Positions 31,926 to 42,417 of a DNA stretch of 64,000 nucleotides are shown piece after piece (position 1 is the stretch's first letter; the number at the start of each line of letters is the position of its first letter). The notes under the pieces were generated by a model, which did not search any database, was not told the origin of the DNA, and saw only the letters and a program-made list of their open reading frames with translations. Where the stretch lies: assembly GCA_039105265.1 (NCBI GenBank), contig JAPFFF010000021.1:124001-188000 (forward strand), read 5' to 3'. Source of the DNA: Tritrichomonas musculus. Its lineage: Eukaryota > Parabasalia > Tritrichomonadida > Tritrichomonadidae. The translations under genes were made by a program, and so were the position numbers.

Positions 31926-33602
31926 TCAATATCCGTCAATAACTCGTGTTCTATAATATTCAGAATTTAGACTTGGGATTTCTTCGTTTTCAAAGGCTTC
32001 TTGGATCATCCTTTGGTCATTATTTAATTGATTAATTTCTTCTTGGGAAAAGATTTCATTAATAGATTCTAAATTATTATTTTCTCCAATTTCATTATTG
32101 TTAATGCTATTATCATTATCAGTTTTATTATTATCTTGATTTCTTTTGGATTCTTTTAAAGAATGTTTCTTTTTAGAATGGTGCAAATGGCTATGTAAAA
32201 AATTATGAAAATTGCTGTGATTATGTGGCGTGAGTCCACGTCTGCCACGATGAAAGATACTGTTCTGTGTAGAAGATTGAGAATTGTCATCGTTGTTATT
32301 ATTATTAAAATTATTGTTATCAAAGTTTGGAAAGTTATCGTTATCATCACTACTTGAACTATTGTCCGAATTACTATTGGAAAAATTGTCATCGAAAAAA
32401 TGAGGGGGAAAAGTTTGATGATTTCGTCTATTAGGATGATCATCAAAAATGTCATCAAACTCATGGGTATTTGTTTGATTTTTTTTTATTTGATTTTCAG
32501 GTCTTAAAGAAATATGGCTACGTGCTTGTTGAATAGTTGCATTTGTTACTTCAGATGGTATTGGTGGAGGTACAGGTGGGAATATTTGATCGCTAGTAGG
32601 TGAAATTATATTATCATCATTTTCAGAATGGTTAATAGAATTTGTATTGCTATTATGATCCTCACAATTTGTATGATCGTTTTCATTTAAATTGCTATTT
32701 GAATTAATTTCGTTTGGTTCATCAGGAAAATGAAACCTTGTGTGAGGAACCAGATTTGACCCAGGGGCGCCAAAAAGTTCTCCAAGACCACTAGTAACAT
32801 TGTTGATTAAAAGTGCTCTTGTAAGCACAGGTGGTTCTGGATATGAGCCATCTCGTGTGAAAGTAGCCCCTAACTCGCCATGATTCTCCATGACTTTATA
32901 TTGTTTGAGAGAAGTTACGTTTGTAGTGATTGCTCTTATGGCTTCAAGAAGTTTTCCTTGTACAATACGACAGTCATGTTTATATCTTTTCAATTTATCT
33001 TCATCAGAAAGTAAGGAAAGATCAACTGTATTCATTGTTGGAGTTGGAGCTGTTATCTCTGTTGTGGAATTTGTTGTTTCTTGATCTGGAATATTTCGAT
33101 TTGATAAAAGTGTTGGTATTGGAATAACTGCTCGAGGTATTTTAACGGATCTTGGATTATCATTTCGAGTCAAAAGATGTTGAGTAAGTGAAATTCGTAA
33201 AAGAGCTGAGCTGCAAGCTTCTTGTATTTCAGCAACTTTTGACCTCATCGAGTTTATCTGTCGATCAAAATCGCGTGTGTCTGGTCTATAGTGGTACACT
33301 TGTGGTTGACTCGACTGAATTGTAATATTAAAAGATATCGGTAAAAATTGTGGAGGGATTCTTGAGGCAGGTACAGCATACAAAATATCATTCTCAGATA
33401 TTCCATAATCATGGATTGATGATGATGATATCAATGATTTACCTTTGTAAAGTAATCGTATTGTTGTTAATGGAAAATCATTTTTTTGGCAAGCCATCTT
33501 TTTCACATCTTCAACATTAGCATATGGGCTTACCTTAAAAACGTCGTAATCACCAAATCCAAGAGATTGAATTCTAATATTTATTTCTGAAGGTTCATTC
33601 AT
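31926..33602 (-). CDS. Ubiquitin-like domain protein, Asn-rich
   Basis: The 558-aa protein begins with a ubiquitin-like fold (residues 5-80): VFKVSPYANVEDVKKMA, a LLYKGKSL turn matching the IFAGKQL region, then IHDYGISENDILYAV. A helical middle (110-250) and an Asn/Asp/His-rich, disordered C-terminus follow. Other UBL-first proteins (ubiquilin, BAG6 types) link the proteasome to clients, but no UBA domain is seen. Linear UBL use is therefore inferred; the specific family is not identified. Confidence 0.75.
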   Translation of the reverse strand: MNEPSEINIRIQSLGFGDYDVFKVSPYANVEDVKKMACQKNDFPLTTIRLLYKGKSLISSSSIHDYGISENDILYAVPASRIPPQFLPISFNITIQSSQPQVYHYRPDTRDFDRQINSMRSKVAEIQEACSSALLRISLTQHLLTRNDNPRSVKIPRAVIPIPTLLSNRNIPDQETTNSTTEITAPTPTMNTVDLSLLSDEDKLKRYKHDCRIVQGKLLEAIRAITTNVTSLKQYKVMENHGELGATFTRDGSYPEPPVLTRALLINNVTSGLGELFGAPGSNLVPHTRFHFPDEPNEINSNSNLNENDHTNCEDHNSNTNSINHSENDDNIISPTSDQIFPPVPPPIPSEVTNATIQQARSHISLRPENQIKKNQTNTHEFDDIFDDHPNRRNHQTFPPHFFDDNFSNSNSDNSSSSDDNDNFPNFDNNNFNNNNNDDNSQSSTQNSIFHRGRRGLTPHNHSNFHNFLHSHLHHSKKKHSLKESKRNQDNNKTDNDNSINNNEIGENNNLESINEIFSQEEINQLNNDQRMIQEAFENEEIPSLNSEYYRTRVIDGY

Positions 33603-33789
33603 ACAAATTTGCTTAAAAAAAAAGAAATTTCATATAACATTTCATTTTGAACAGAAGACTTTTAGCTATCTACTGAAGTCATTATTTTTCTGATCTAAAT
33701 TTTGGGTACCAAAAGCATAATCTCCAGCAAATTCTTCGAAACAAACTGTTAATATCAAAAAAAAAAGTTATAAAATTTTAATAATTATT

Positions 33790-34572
33790 TTATTCAAAAA
33801 GTGGTTCATCAAGAATTTCTGGTGTTGATGAACCAATGGAGAAAGTCTGCTGATATTTACGAAGGATTGGTTTCATCTGTGCTTGGAGCTCTCTTGGAGT
33901 CATTGAAGGATTCTTCTTCAAAATCTTTGTCATGTTATGAGTGAAAATTCCTGCCTCTTGAGCATTAACAAGAGTCTGGAGTTTAGCTGTTTGTGAGTCT
34001 GCAGAAGCGCAAAGAGACATAATATTTGGTGGAAAACTGCCTGCATCTTTAATATCCCAAATTGAGCCAGGATAGCAAGAATCGTTAACAAGGACTAATT
34101 TTTGGTTTGGATTTTTATATTGTGAAATATGATCAACGAGAGTATCTTGTGCAATTTTGCCATCATCGAAGATAAAAGCATCTTTTGTTGGATCTGAATC
34201 TTCATCAAGATCAAGAAGACTTGTTCCATGTCCAACATAATAGAGTACAAGTTCGTTTGTAGTATTTTTGAAGAATTCGTCGAGATACTTGAGGAAATTC
34301 CTAGAATGCGGATTATTTTGGAAGAAAATTTCATAATCGTATTGTTTGAGGCACTTGGCAAAAGAAACAGCATCGTTAATTGGACCTGTTCCGAGATTTA
34401 ATCTGTAACTTGTATATGTATTGACGCAGATAAAGCAGACTTTTTCCATTTCTTTGGGAATACGTGAAATTGGAATTGATCCAAGATCACGTCCATATTC
34501 TTTAAGGCGGCGAGTAGGATCTGACATAGGTTGGTTGTGATGTGAAAATAAAATAACGTAATGGCAGCTCAT
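33790..34572 (-). CDS. Metacaspase-type (C14) protease
   Basis: The 260-aa protein has a caspase-hemoglobinase fold. Catalytic His115 lies in LVLYYVGHGT and Cys166 in LVLVNDSCYPGS; the early strand reads KVCFICVNTY. Metacaspases cleave after Arg or Lys and act in stress and cell-death-like processes. An acidic loop (DLDEDSDPTKDAF) follows the His. The start could be Met1 or Met16, as the first 15 residues look unlike the family. Metacaspases are absent from Entamoeba and common in trichomonads, which supports the host guess. Confidence 0.9.
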   Translation of the reverse strand: MSCHYVILFSHHNQPMSDPTRRLKEYGRDLGSIPISRIPKEMEKVCFICVNTYTSYRLNLGTGPINDAVSFAKCLKQYDYEIFFQNNPHSRNFLKYLDEFFKNTTNELVLYYVGHGTSLLDLDEDSDPTKDAFIFDDGKIAQDTLVDHISQYKNPNQKLVLVNDSCYPGSIWDIKDAGSFPPNIMSLCASADSQTAKLQTLVNAQEAGIFTHNMTKILKKNPSMTPRELQAQMKPILRKYQQTFSIGSSTPEILDEPLFE

Positions 34573-37032
34573 AAAACATTGAAATTTTTGAATAAAAATA
34601 AAAAGATTATGATTATGATCTTATTCTAATAAATATATGGTAAATGTAAAGGTTGTATTCAATGAAATTGATATGAGCAACAATTTTTAATATAACAACA
34701 TGATGAATATAAAAAACGTATTTTAAAATCTCAATTTTTTTAATGAACGTTTAGATTTTAAAAAAAAAAAAAAAACAGAAGTGTTTGAAAAAAAAATGGC
34801 CCAAGATTTTAGAAATTCCTTTATACCATGTAATATTTATATGTTTAACAAGTTGTTGGTCAAATATTGAGCATATTCCTCTGTTCAATTTCGAGAAACA
34901 ATAAAATCAAATCTGATCAATTATTGAAGTTTTTTAAAGATTGATTAAATTAATAAATGTTTTCATTTATAATATTGTTTATTAACTATGATTATATATT
35001 TTTATTAAAATAAAATTCAAGTAGAAACTAGATATTTTTATTTTTTTAAAAAATTTCAAAAGGCAAACGTTTTTAAAAAGATTGAGATTGCCCAGGTTTG
35101 AAAGACCCTATTTTTAATCTTCATCATATTGTATTCTATTATATTTAATTAATTGTTTTTTTGAAATTTGCTTCTGATAAAGAAAAAAAAAGAATTATTA
35201 AAAATTTTAAATAAAAAATTAACGTCTTGCCTCAATTATTTCAAAGTATCACTGAATTTTTTCAAGCATCTTTAAGAAAATAAAAAAAATATAAATAACA
35301 AAGAAATATCTCGCAAGGATTTTTAAATAAATAGGTTAAATGTTCTTTTTTATGTTTTTATAATAAGTATACAAGAAGATATTTATTTTCAAATAGCACA
35401 AAATTACTATGAAGATAATTCTTTAAAACATTAATTGTGAATATTTATTTTTAACATTTAAAAATTAAGACTCACTAATTATACCTCATTAATATGATAT
35501 TTATGTGAATTAACTTATTATTTTTTTATTTGGATCAATACTTGTGAATGTCTATTGACAATGAAAATGACATTTTCCCAACCATTATTTTGGTTTATTG
35601 TGCTTTTAGAATTATCATATTAGTTAATATTAAAATTCTTATTTGGAAGCTAATTCAAAGAAAATAATATTGTAAAAAAAATCAAATAATGGTATCGAGC
35701 CCCTAACGAAGCTTGTTCAAAGGCATGATAACCTTGTTGATTTGTTTTGAAATGTAAGAATCATTATTTCACCTTAGGAATAAGAGATTTATGCTTATCA
35801 AATGTACAGTATAGTAAAAAAATATGAAAACGTAAAAATATTATTCAAAAAGTTGGAAAACAAGCTTTTTCATAATAAACACTCAATTTTTTTGAGTAAA
35901 TATTGTTTTATCGTCATTTGAAAAAGTAGCTTTTCCAGCTTTTTGAATTTTACGAAAAAGTTCGAAAATCCATTTTTTCAAATGACGATAAAAAGAATTA
36001 GCCAAGCAAATTTGGCCTTATTTCTTTGAAAAAGTGTATTTTCCAACTTTTTTAGTATTTTTTGACGATTTCATATTTTTTTACTATACTGTATATAAAA
36101 TTTTTTCAAATATTAATAATGAATATTTTTCTCAGAATTAAACAGAGATTTTTATTAAATAATTTGTAAATAAAACATTTTAGAATTTATTTTAATAAAT
36201 AATTTGGCTGTGTATGAAAATCTTGGGCCAATTTTTCTAAAAATGTAAATAAATTTGTTCATATAAAACTCTTTTTTAATTTTCTTAAAGATGCTTGAAA
36301 AAATTCAGTGATACTTTGAAATAATTGAGGCAAGACGTTAATTTTTTATTTAAAATTTTTAATAATTCTTTTTTTTTCTTTATCAGAAGCAAATTTCAAA
36401 AAAACAATTAATTAAATATAATAGAATACAATATGATGAAGATTAAAAATAGGGTCTTTCAAACCTGGGCAATCTCAATCTTTTTAAAAACGTTTGCCTT
36501 TTGAAATTTTTTAAAAAAATAAAAATATCTAGTTTCTACTTGAATTTTATTTTAATAAAAATATATAATCATAGTTAATAAACAATATTATAAATGAAAA
36601 CATTTATTAATTTAATCAATCTTTAAAAAACTTCAATAATTGATCAGATTTGATTTTATTGTTTCTCGAAATTGAACAGAGGAATATGCTCAATATTTGA
36701 CCAACAACTTGTTAAACATATAAATATTGTCTGGTATCAATTATATCCTGAAAACTAGAACAGAAAAAATTTCGAACACTTCTAAAAAAACGTTTTTTTA
36801 TTTACAAATAAAATCAATCTTTTTTGATTAATAAATATTATTATCCAAAAATAGAAATGTATAGATTGCTCATGTGATAATGAGATCATTCTCATTTTCA
36901 TATCAAACTTGAGATGTGATAGTATTGATTATGGAAATAAAAAAATCAAAAAACCAAAATCATTCAAATGATTTTAATAACAGATAATACAATAAACATA
37001 TATATAGCATAGAAAAAATAAAATGTAAAAAA
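34573..37032. repeat. 2-kb inverted repeat with near-identical arms
   Basis: Two arms of about 450 bp, 34832-35281 and 36278-36728, are inverted copies and look almost base-for-base identical, including homopolymer runs. Weaker matches (AGAAGTGTTYGAAA at 34777-34790 and 36771-36784; ATACCA at 34823 and TGGTAT at 36732) extend the arms to roughly 500 bp. The spacer is about 1 kb and carries a separate MITE. No open frame is convincing. It may be an internally deleted transposon with long terminal repeats or a fold-back element; an assembly artefact is another possibility. Confidence 0.8.
35807..36091. mobile_element. MITE with TA target duplication
   Basis: A 285-bp non-coding element starts CAGTATAGTAAAAAAATATG and ends with its reverse complement. 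The terminal repeats align for about 70 bp with mismatches. TA flanks both sides (35805-35806 and 36092-36093), as for Tc1/mariner. Inside, a strong palindrome (TTTTATCGTCATTTGAAAAA at 35906 and its complement near 35973) adds a second fold. The ends differ from those of the 18-kb transposon, so another transposase would mobilise it. Confidence 0.75.
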
Positions 37033-38520
37033 TTACTCAGCTCCTTTTGTATTTTTCCATTCATCATATCTTTTGAGTTGCGATTGATCAACTGAGCTTT
37101 TTCTATGTTTTACCGCATATTCAAAATCTTCATTTGTCACAATAATTTGGTAATTGATATCTTCAGCAGGCATCTGAATAAATTGATTTGTGTCCATCAT
37201 CTCTGTTTGTTTATCAAAAACAAATTGTGCTGCATCTCGGCATATGTTTGTTATGTCTGAGCAACTGTAATTATCCAGTTTTTCAGACCACATATCAACA
37301 TCAAATTTCTCATCAATCAATCCTTCAAGGCTCATTAAAATGAGTTGCCTTCTGGCATCTCCATCAGGTAATGGTATATAAACTCGCTTTTGAAAACGTC
37401 TTAGAAGAGCTTCGTCGAGATCCCATGGAAAATTTGTAGCAGCAATGATAAATATTGAATTTACGTTTGAAGGGCTGTCAATTCCTTCCATTTGCACTAG
37501 CAATTGCGATTTAACTCTTCTTGAAGCTTCGTTTTCATTTTCGGATCCTCTTTGCGAAGCTAGTGCGTCGATCTCATCGAAAAAAATTGTTGAAGGTTGC
37601 ATTTTATCAGCAACATCGAAAAGGCAAGTAATTAATTTTTCACTTTCACCTAAAAATCGTGAAAGAATGGTAGAAGAAGAAATATTAAAGAAAGTTCTGT
37701 TGCATTCTGTAGCAACTGCTTTGGCAAGATATGTTTTTCCGGTGCCTGGAGGTCCATACAAAAGAACTGACCGCCAAGGTGACAGTAATCCATTGGCAAT
37801 ATCTGGTCGCATTGGAAGAATAACAAGGTTTTGGCGTAAATTTTTTTTGATATCTGCAAGTCCTGCAATTGAATCCCATTCAACGTCAGGATCCTTGACT
37901 AGCATCCCCATATTAATTATTTGTTGAATAAGAGGATTGTTCATATCCAAAGATGACCTTTTTACACAATTATTATTATTGGAATTCGACTGATTTTCTT
38001 TGGACTTTGGTCCTGGTGAACCATTATTTTCGAGGCTTGGTTTGGATGGTGAGTGACCTATTTTACGAGCTGCTTGGTGTTGCTGTTGTCTTGGAGCGCT
38101 AGCTCTTGCAGCATAGCGGCGTGGCTTTCTTGGTTGGTGATCAAAATCATTATTTCCTCCAGCACTAGGATTTAAGCGGTTATTTGCTCTTCCTTGTAAA
38201 GCAAAGTCTGGTTTTGCGTGAAGCTGTTCCTGACGTTTATCATTTTGTATTTGGCGCTTTGTATCTTCAGTATTTAAGAGAAAAATGATATCATCCATAA
38301 ATTTCCTAATACGGCGTATTTTGACTTCTTCACTTACGATATCTTTAATTAATGTTGACCATTTCTCATTTTCTTGTCGTGACCTGCAATTTTTTTGCTC
38401 GTATTGAATCAAATCACGTGCGCTAGCATATGCTTTGAGGCACGCTTCATAATTTCCTATGGCAGCAAGTCCCCTCGCTTCTTCTACGCTTTTAATTATT
38501 GGAGAGGACTCATCAAGCAT
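37033..38520 (-). CDS. Katanin p60-like AAA ATPase
   Basis: The 495-aa protein has an N-terminal helical MIT-like domain (~1-85), a disordered basic linker (~90-195) and a single AAA domain. Walker A is GPPGTGKT (256-263); Walker B IFFDEIDAL; arginine-finger region ALLRRFQKRVYIPLPD. The pore-loop segment SRFLGESEKL has Phe-Leu where katanin has Trp-Arg. Family: meiotic-clade AAA ATPases (katanin, spastin, fidgetin), which sever microtubules as hexamers. MIT plus linker fits katanin p60 best. A p80 partner is not in the window. Confidence 0.88.
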   Translation of the reverse strand: MLDESSPIIKSVEEARGLAAIGNYEACLKAYASARDLIQYEQKNCRSRQENEKWSTLIKDIVSEEVKIRRIRKFMDDIIFLLNTEDTKRQIQNDKRQEQLHAKPDFALQGRANNRLNPSAGGNNDFDHQPRKPRRYAARASAPRQQQHQAARKIGHSPSKPSLENNGSPGPKSKENQSNSNNNNCVKRSSLDMNNPLIQQIINMGMLVKDPDVEWDSIAGLADIKKNLRQNLVILPMRPDIANGLLSPWRSVLLYGPPGTGKTYLAKAVATECNRTFFNISSSTILSRFLGESEKLITCLFDVADKMQPSTIFFDEIDALASQRGSENENEASRRVKSQLLVQMEGIDSPSNVNSIFIIAATNFPWDLDEALLRRFQKRVYIPLPDGDARRQLILMSLEGLIDEKFDVDMWSEKLDNYSCSDITNICRDAAQFVFDKQTEMMDTNQFIQMPAEDINYQIIVTNEDFEYAVKHRKSSVDQSQLKRYDEWKNTKGAE

Positions 38521-39040
38521 TATATTTTTGACCAGATATTAACTCAATCCAAAAAAACGAATTTATGGTTATATTTTTTGAACTTTTGAGTGATTTTAAT
38601 GTATATCTTACCAAATGAATATGACCTTTAGAAAATTCTGATGGTAATCATGACTGATGTAAAAATAAACCTATGAAATGTATTTTCCGCGGTTTGAATT
38701 ACCCGTATTAATAAACGAACATTTAAGATAACAGTTGAGAAATCTGACAACTTTTCAGTGACAAGGCTAATTTTGGCCAGATATCAACCAAATCCTTTAT
38801 CACATCGCAATTTGATTGTTTTCTGATTTAGAATGTATCCAGAGGTATTATCTGAAATATAAAGTTTTTACTGAAATGATTTGCTTGGTTTCAAGTTTGA
38901 ATATAAAAATATCTAATATATATTTTTAAAAAGGTTAACGTTCTTTAAGTTTTATCAGTTAGATCACTAACTTATATAAGGTATTTAAACATATATTCAA
39001 AGTTTGAATTGGAATTTATATTCATTGACTAACCAGAAAT
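38521..39040. other. Intergenic
   Basis: About 500 bp of AT-rich DNA downstream of the divergent promoter side of the AAA ATPase gene. No gene is seen. Confidence 0.4.
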
Positions 39041-39360
39041 CGTAATCTTTATAAGTTGGATCATCATCTTCGTCATCAGAATCACCTCCGAAGATCTCAT
39101 CATCATCAGGCTTCTTCAACATTAATTCCTTTAGCAATTTTCATAATGAGCATGTCAAGATTTTCGATGTTCCATGCAGGTTTAAGATTAGCTGGTGAAG
39201 TATCATTCCATGACTTCATTAAATCTTTTGAAATAATTTGATATATTTAAGTTCCTGAAAGAATGCGTGATCCTGCAAGTGATCTTAATTTCGATTTAAA
39301 AATTCCAAATATTCTACGGTCCAGAGGTTGGAAATAGTTTGTACACTTGGTTGTTACAAA
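39041..39360 (-). pseudogene. Remnant of a pogo/Tigger-type (DDE_1) transposase
   Basis: On the minus strand a frame reads CTNYFQPLDRRIFGIFKSKL, which matches the THLLQPLD-x-x-x-FGPLK motif of pogo/jerky transposases. After a stop it continues with SWNDTSPANLKPAWNI, the position of the C-terminal AW helix, and then, in another frame, an acidic tail (DDDEIFGGDSDDEDDD). Stops and at least one frameshift make it a decayed copy. The catalytic part upstream is not recognisable. Confidence 0.55.
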
Positions 39361-39726
39361 AATAAGCTCAATAAAAAGTTTTTTTGTATATGCCCATATT
39401 TTGGAGCACTTTTATTTTACATTTTAATTTTTTATGGTGAGATATTTTGCAACTAAAATCAAAATCAGGTTTATTGATGAAAAACACCCTGATATCAAAT
39501 AAATTCGCGCCTTCTCGTTGAACTAAATAAGTGACAAATTGAATTGATTTTTAAAGCTTCCGTTTTTGTTCTCAAGAACTTTATCATTATACTAAGTTTA
39601 TTTTGTGAATAAGGATCGATGCATTGGAAACATAAGGATCGATGTATTGGAAATATCAGGACTGATGAATTGAAAACTTTTGTACTTTGTTCAGAACTTT
39701 CATCTGTGTATTCTTCATGAATTTTT
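39361..39726. other. Intergenic next to transposase remnant
   Basis: AT-rich DNA that may contain further eroded transposase sequence on the minus strand; stops in all frames. A near-repeat (GGATCGATGCATTGGAAA / GGATCGATGTATTGGAAA) occurs near 39613 and 39636. Confidence 0.35.
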
Positions 39727-39895
39727 TCTGGACTTTCTTCGGGATAATCTTCTGGACTTTCTTCGGGATATTCTTCTGGACTTTCTTCGGGATAATCTTC
39801 TGGACTTTCTTCGGGATATTCTTCTGGACTTTCTTCGGGATATTCTTCTGGACTTTCTTCGGAATATTCTTCTGGACTTCTTTGGTACTTTCTTT
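39727..39895. repeat. 24-bp tandem repeat, about 7 copies
   Basis: The unit TCTGGACTTTCTTCGGGATA plus four bases repeats at 24-bp spacing from 39727 to 39871, with a partial last copy. Read on the minus strand it codes an eight-residue acidic repeat, EESPEEYP. A coding minisatellite of a lost gene, or a plain VNTR; no intact gene surrounds it. Confidence 0.85.
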
Positions 39896-41057
39896 CCTTG
39901 GTATTAGTAAAAAAAAATGGTTCTCAATTTAATTAGCTATTATGCATTCAAAATTGATGAAGTGATATAAAAGTATTCAATTGTCGCAAACTCATTTAAA
40001 ATGTATACAATACGGGTATTGCAAGATCATCCACACAATTGTTTGAACATAAGGATCTTTTTAAAATCTTTTGGAGGCTTCCATTTACATCGATTTTGGG
40101 AGCATTTGTTGGTGCTCATAGATTATCACCAATCAACACTACTAATTGTTTTCTTGTGGTTGAAACATAAAAATCCATATATTTCTGAATAAAGTAGAGC
40201 ATTATCTCAAATAACAGAGGAAAGTTGACCATGCTGGGTTGAAGATTAGATTCCACCCATTATAAATTTAATAGATTTGGAACTTGATTTGTTAATAATG
40301 ATGTGAAATCAGTCAATTTCCAGTCGAACTCAATGAATGCATATTTTTTCGGTTTACCTGAAAAAAATACTCTTTTAAAAGAAATCTCTAATAAATTCTT
40401 CTAATTTTTTACTCATTAATTAGAACCTCGACCCAGTCCAATTAAATCTACCACTTCATTTTTTTTTTTAATTCAATAGTTTATTTTAAGAATTTTTGAG
40501 TGGAAAATAACGAAACTCTCACAATTTACTATATTGCAAACTCAACTTGAAGAAACAGTAAACTGGATTCGATAATTCGGACCAGACAAATAACCTCTCA
40601 AATTTATATAAAAAACAATGGATGAATCTTGAAAGCTAAACAAAGCAATTATCATACTTTTTTCGAAAAAAAATATACAACTCAAATCCGTAATGTTTAA
40701 ACGTAGAAACCGGAAGAGCTGAGATGTAATTAAGCGTTTCGAATTACATGATGCATTTCGGCTGTTTAAAGGATCTAATCAAAATCGCGCCCACTTTTTG
40801 TGAGGATGTATCCAAATAAATGAAGAAAATAAATTCAATAAAACGATAAAATTCAATCAACTTTTTGAATAATAAAATAACCGTTAAAATATGAACTTTT
40901 TGAAAGGATTATTTATCGTTTTGCTCTATGAAAAAAGGCGGTCATTTATTTAAATATTTTTTTACCTTATCTCGAGGGTATAACCTTGAGGTCTATAGCT
41001 GATACAATACAGCGATCTGCCTCGTCTTTAAGTTGGCAGATTTGGGGTAAAAGAATA
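39896..41057. other. Gene-free stretch before the Maverick
   Basis: No convincing gene lies here. The DNA is somewhat less AT-rich than other spacers and short broken frames occur. A small hairpin (ATCTGCC ... GGCAGAT) lies near 41014-41042. The left end of the Maverick may already lie inside this stretch. Confidence 0.35.
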
Positions 41058-41412
41058 ATCTTGCTCTTCAATCACAGATGTTCTTCCAAAGATATCAACT
41101 ACTCGCGAGCAAATGAATTCAAAAGAACCTGCTATTATTGCACGTTCAGAACAGCAATAGTAGCATGTGCTAGCTAGTTACCTCTCATCTTGCTCTTCAA
41201 TCACAGATGTTCTTCCAAAGATATCAACTACTCGCGAGCACAAATGAATTCAAAAGAACCTGCTATTATTGCACGTTCAGAACAGCAATAGTAGCATGTG
41301 CTAGCTAGTTACCTCTCATCTTGCTCTTCAATCACAGATGTTCTTCCAAAGATATCAACTACTCGCGAGCAAATGAATTCAAAAGAGCCTGCTATTATTG
41401 CACGTTCAGAAC
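41058..41412. repeat. 130-bp tandem repeat, 2.7 copies
   Basis: Units start at 41058, 41187 and 41318, each beginning ATCTTGCTCTTCAATCACAG. The copies are almost identical; one has a two-base insertion (GCGAGCACAAATG). The third ends at CACGTTCAGAAC. They lie directly left of the Maverick genes and may be sub-terminal repeats of that element. Confidence 0.9.
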
Positions 41413-41486
41413 TTATTTTTATTTATTTCCATTTGTTAACTTATTCTAATTTAAATTGATTTAACCTTTATATATATATATGCAAG

Positions 41487-41592
41487 AAAAAGTTACAATT
41501 CCTGAACTTTTTCAATGCTTATTATTCTATGTGTTAAATAAAAAGTTACAATTCCTGAACTTTTTCAATGCTTATTATTCTATGTGTTAAAT
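41487..41592. repeat. 53-bp direct repeat, two copies
   Basis: A 53-bp unit starting AAAAAGTTACAATTCCTGAA occurs at 41487 and again immediately at 41540. Each unit contains an 8-bp stem (AAAAAGTT/AACTTTTT). The second copy ends 23 bp before the first Maverick ATG, so it may be part of the element's end or promoter. Confidence 0.9.
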
Positions 41593-41615
41593 AAAAGTGT
41601 CAAATTTTAATTTAA

Positions 41616-42269
41616 ATGAATATTTTGTTTGAAGAATCCGTATACCAACCAAAAAATCCAGAATTATTACAATCATTAGGAGAAAGAGAAATATCAAAAA
41701 ATGTTATTGAAATTATTCCACTACATAAATCAGAATTTGATTTCCCATCATTTGTTGAATTTGCGAAAATTATCGACCATGAATACTTCGCTGATGAAAT
41801 GAAATGCATGCCTGATAAAACCGCTCATATAAAAGTATATAAAAGAAAATTTATTAATATTCCGAATATTAAAGTCAATTATTCATTTCATGTGAAATTT
41901 GGTGTCAATTTCAATCCAATTCAAGTTAATATTAAATATTATATGAATGATTTCACATATATTTATGAAAACGGTCAAAAAAAATATATTGACATTCTTG
42001 GACAATCTCATGATTTGGAAGAAGACAGAATTGATATTTTACCAATAGAAGATTCGTTGAAATCAAATTCATTGTTGTTCCAAGTTGCTAAATATTATAC
42101 TTCTAAAAAAAATACATGCCCAGATTGTATTCTTGCATATTTTAATCAAATATTACACAAAGAAACACCACAAAACACAATATTTCCAGATATCAATAAA
42201 AGAGCAATAGCATCTGATTTTTTCGATCATTGTCCTGGCTGGATTAAAGTTAGCTTCCAAAAGAAGTAG
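41616..42269 (+). CDS. Maverick protein of unknown function, 217 aa
   Basis: First gene of the element. The 217-aa protein is a mixed alpha/beta sequence without low complexity. A CPDC motif near residue 170 and a C-terminal FFDHCPGWIKV stretch are the most distinctive. It is not recognised. It stands just before the hairpin and repeat region and is read in the same direction as the capsid block. Confidence 0.75.
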   Translation: MNILFEESVYQPKNPELLQSLGEREISKNVIEIIPLHKSEFDFPSFVEFAKIIDHEYFADEMKCMPDKTAHIKVYKRKFINIPNIKVNYSFHVKFGVNFNPIQVNIKYYMNDFTYIYENGQKKYIDILGQSHDLEEDRIDILPIEDSLKSNSLLFQVAKYYTSKKNTCPDCILAYFNQILHKETPQNTIFPDINKRAIASDFFDHCPGWIKVSFQKK

Positions 42270-42274
42270 TATAC

Positions 42275-42328
42275 GGTAGGCTTTGGCATGCCCCAGCCTA
42301 CCACTACTCCAAGGGCTCCCGCCCCTGG
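42275..42328. repeat. GC-rich twin hairpin (copy a)
   Basis: Stem GGTAGGCT/AGCCTACC with a 12-base loop is followed by CCAAGGGC/GCCCCTGG with a four-base loop and one mismatch. It is strikingly GC-rich for this region and sits just after a stop codon. It resembles four other such sites in the Maverick. Confidence 0.75.
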
Positions 42329-42333
42329 ACCCC

Positions 42334-42417
42334 ATTCAAAAAGCCAGACATTCAAAAAGTTCTATCGTTCACGTATTCAAAAGGTTAACAATTCAAAAAG
42401 TTCTCTATTCAAAAAGT
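42334..42417. repeat. Array of five ATTCAAAARG motifs
   Basis: ATTCAAAAAG or a close variant starts at 42334, 42350, 42374, 42391 and 42407, spaced 16-24 bp. It lies upstream of the 438-aa gene and could be a protein-binding array; function is not known. Confidence 0.7.

Noticed and set aside
35690..35750. tRNA-like T-arm (GGTATCGAGCCCC reading on the minus strand)
   Set aside because: The flanking bases cannot form the T stem, anticodon arm or acceptor stem.
4300..38520. Trichomonad initiator (TCAYTW-like) before each host gene
   Set aside because: Seen before some genes (for example the bromodomain and AsnA genes) but not consistently, and TCA is frequent by chance in this DNA.
39680..39932. 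Plus-strand open frames across the 24-bp repeat
   Set aside because: They are artefacts of a repeat whose length is a multiple of three; no gene-like flanks.
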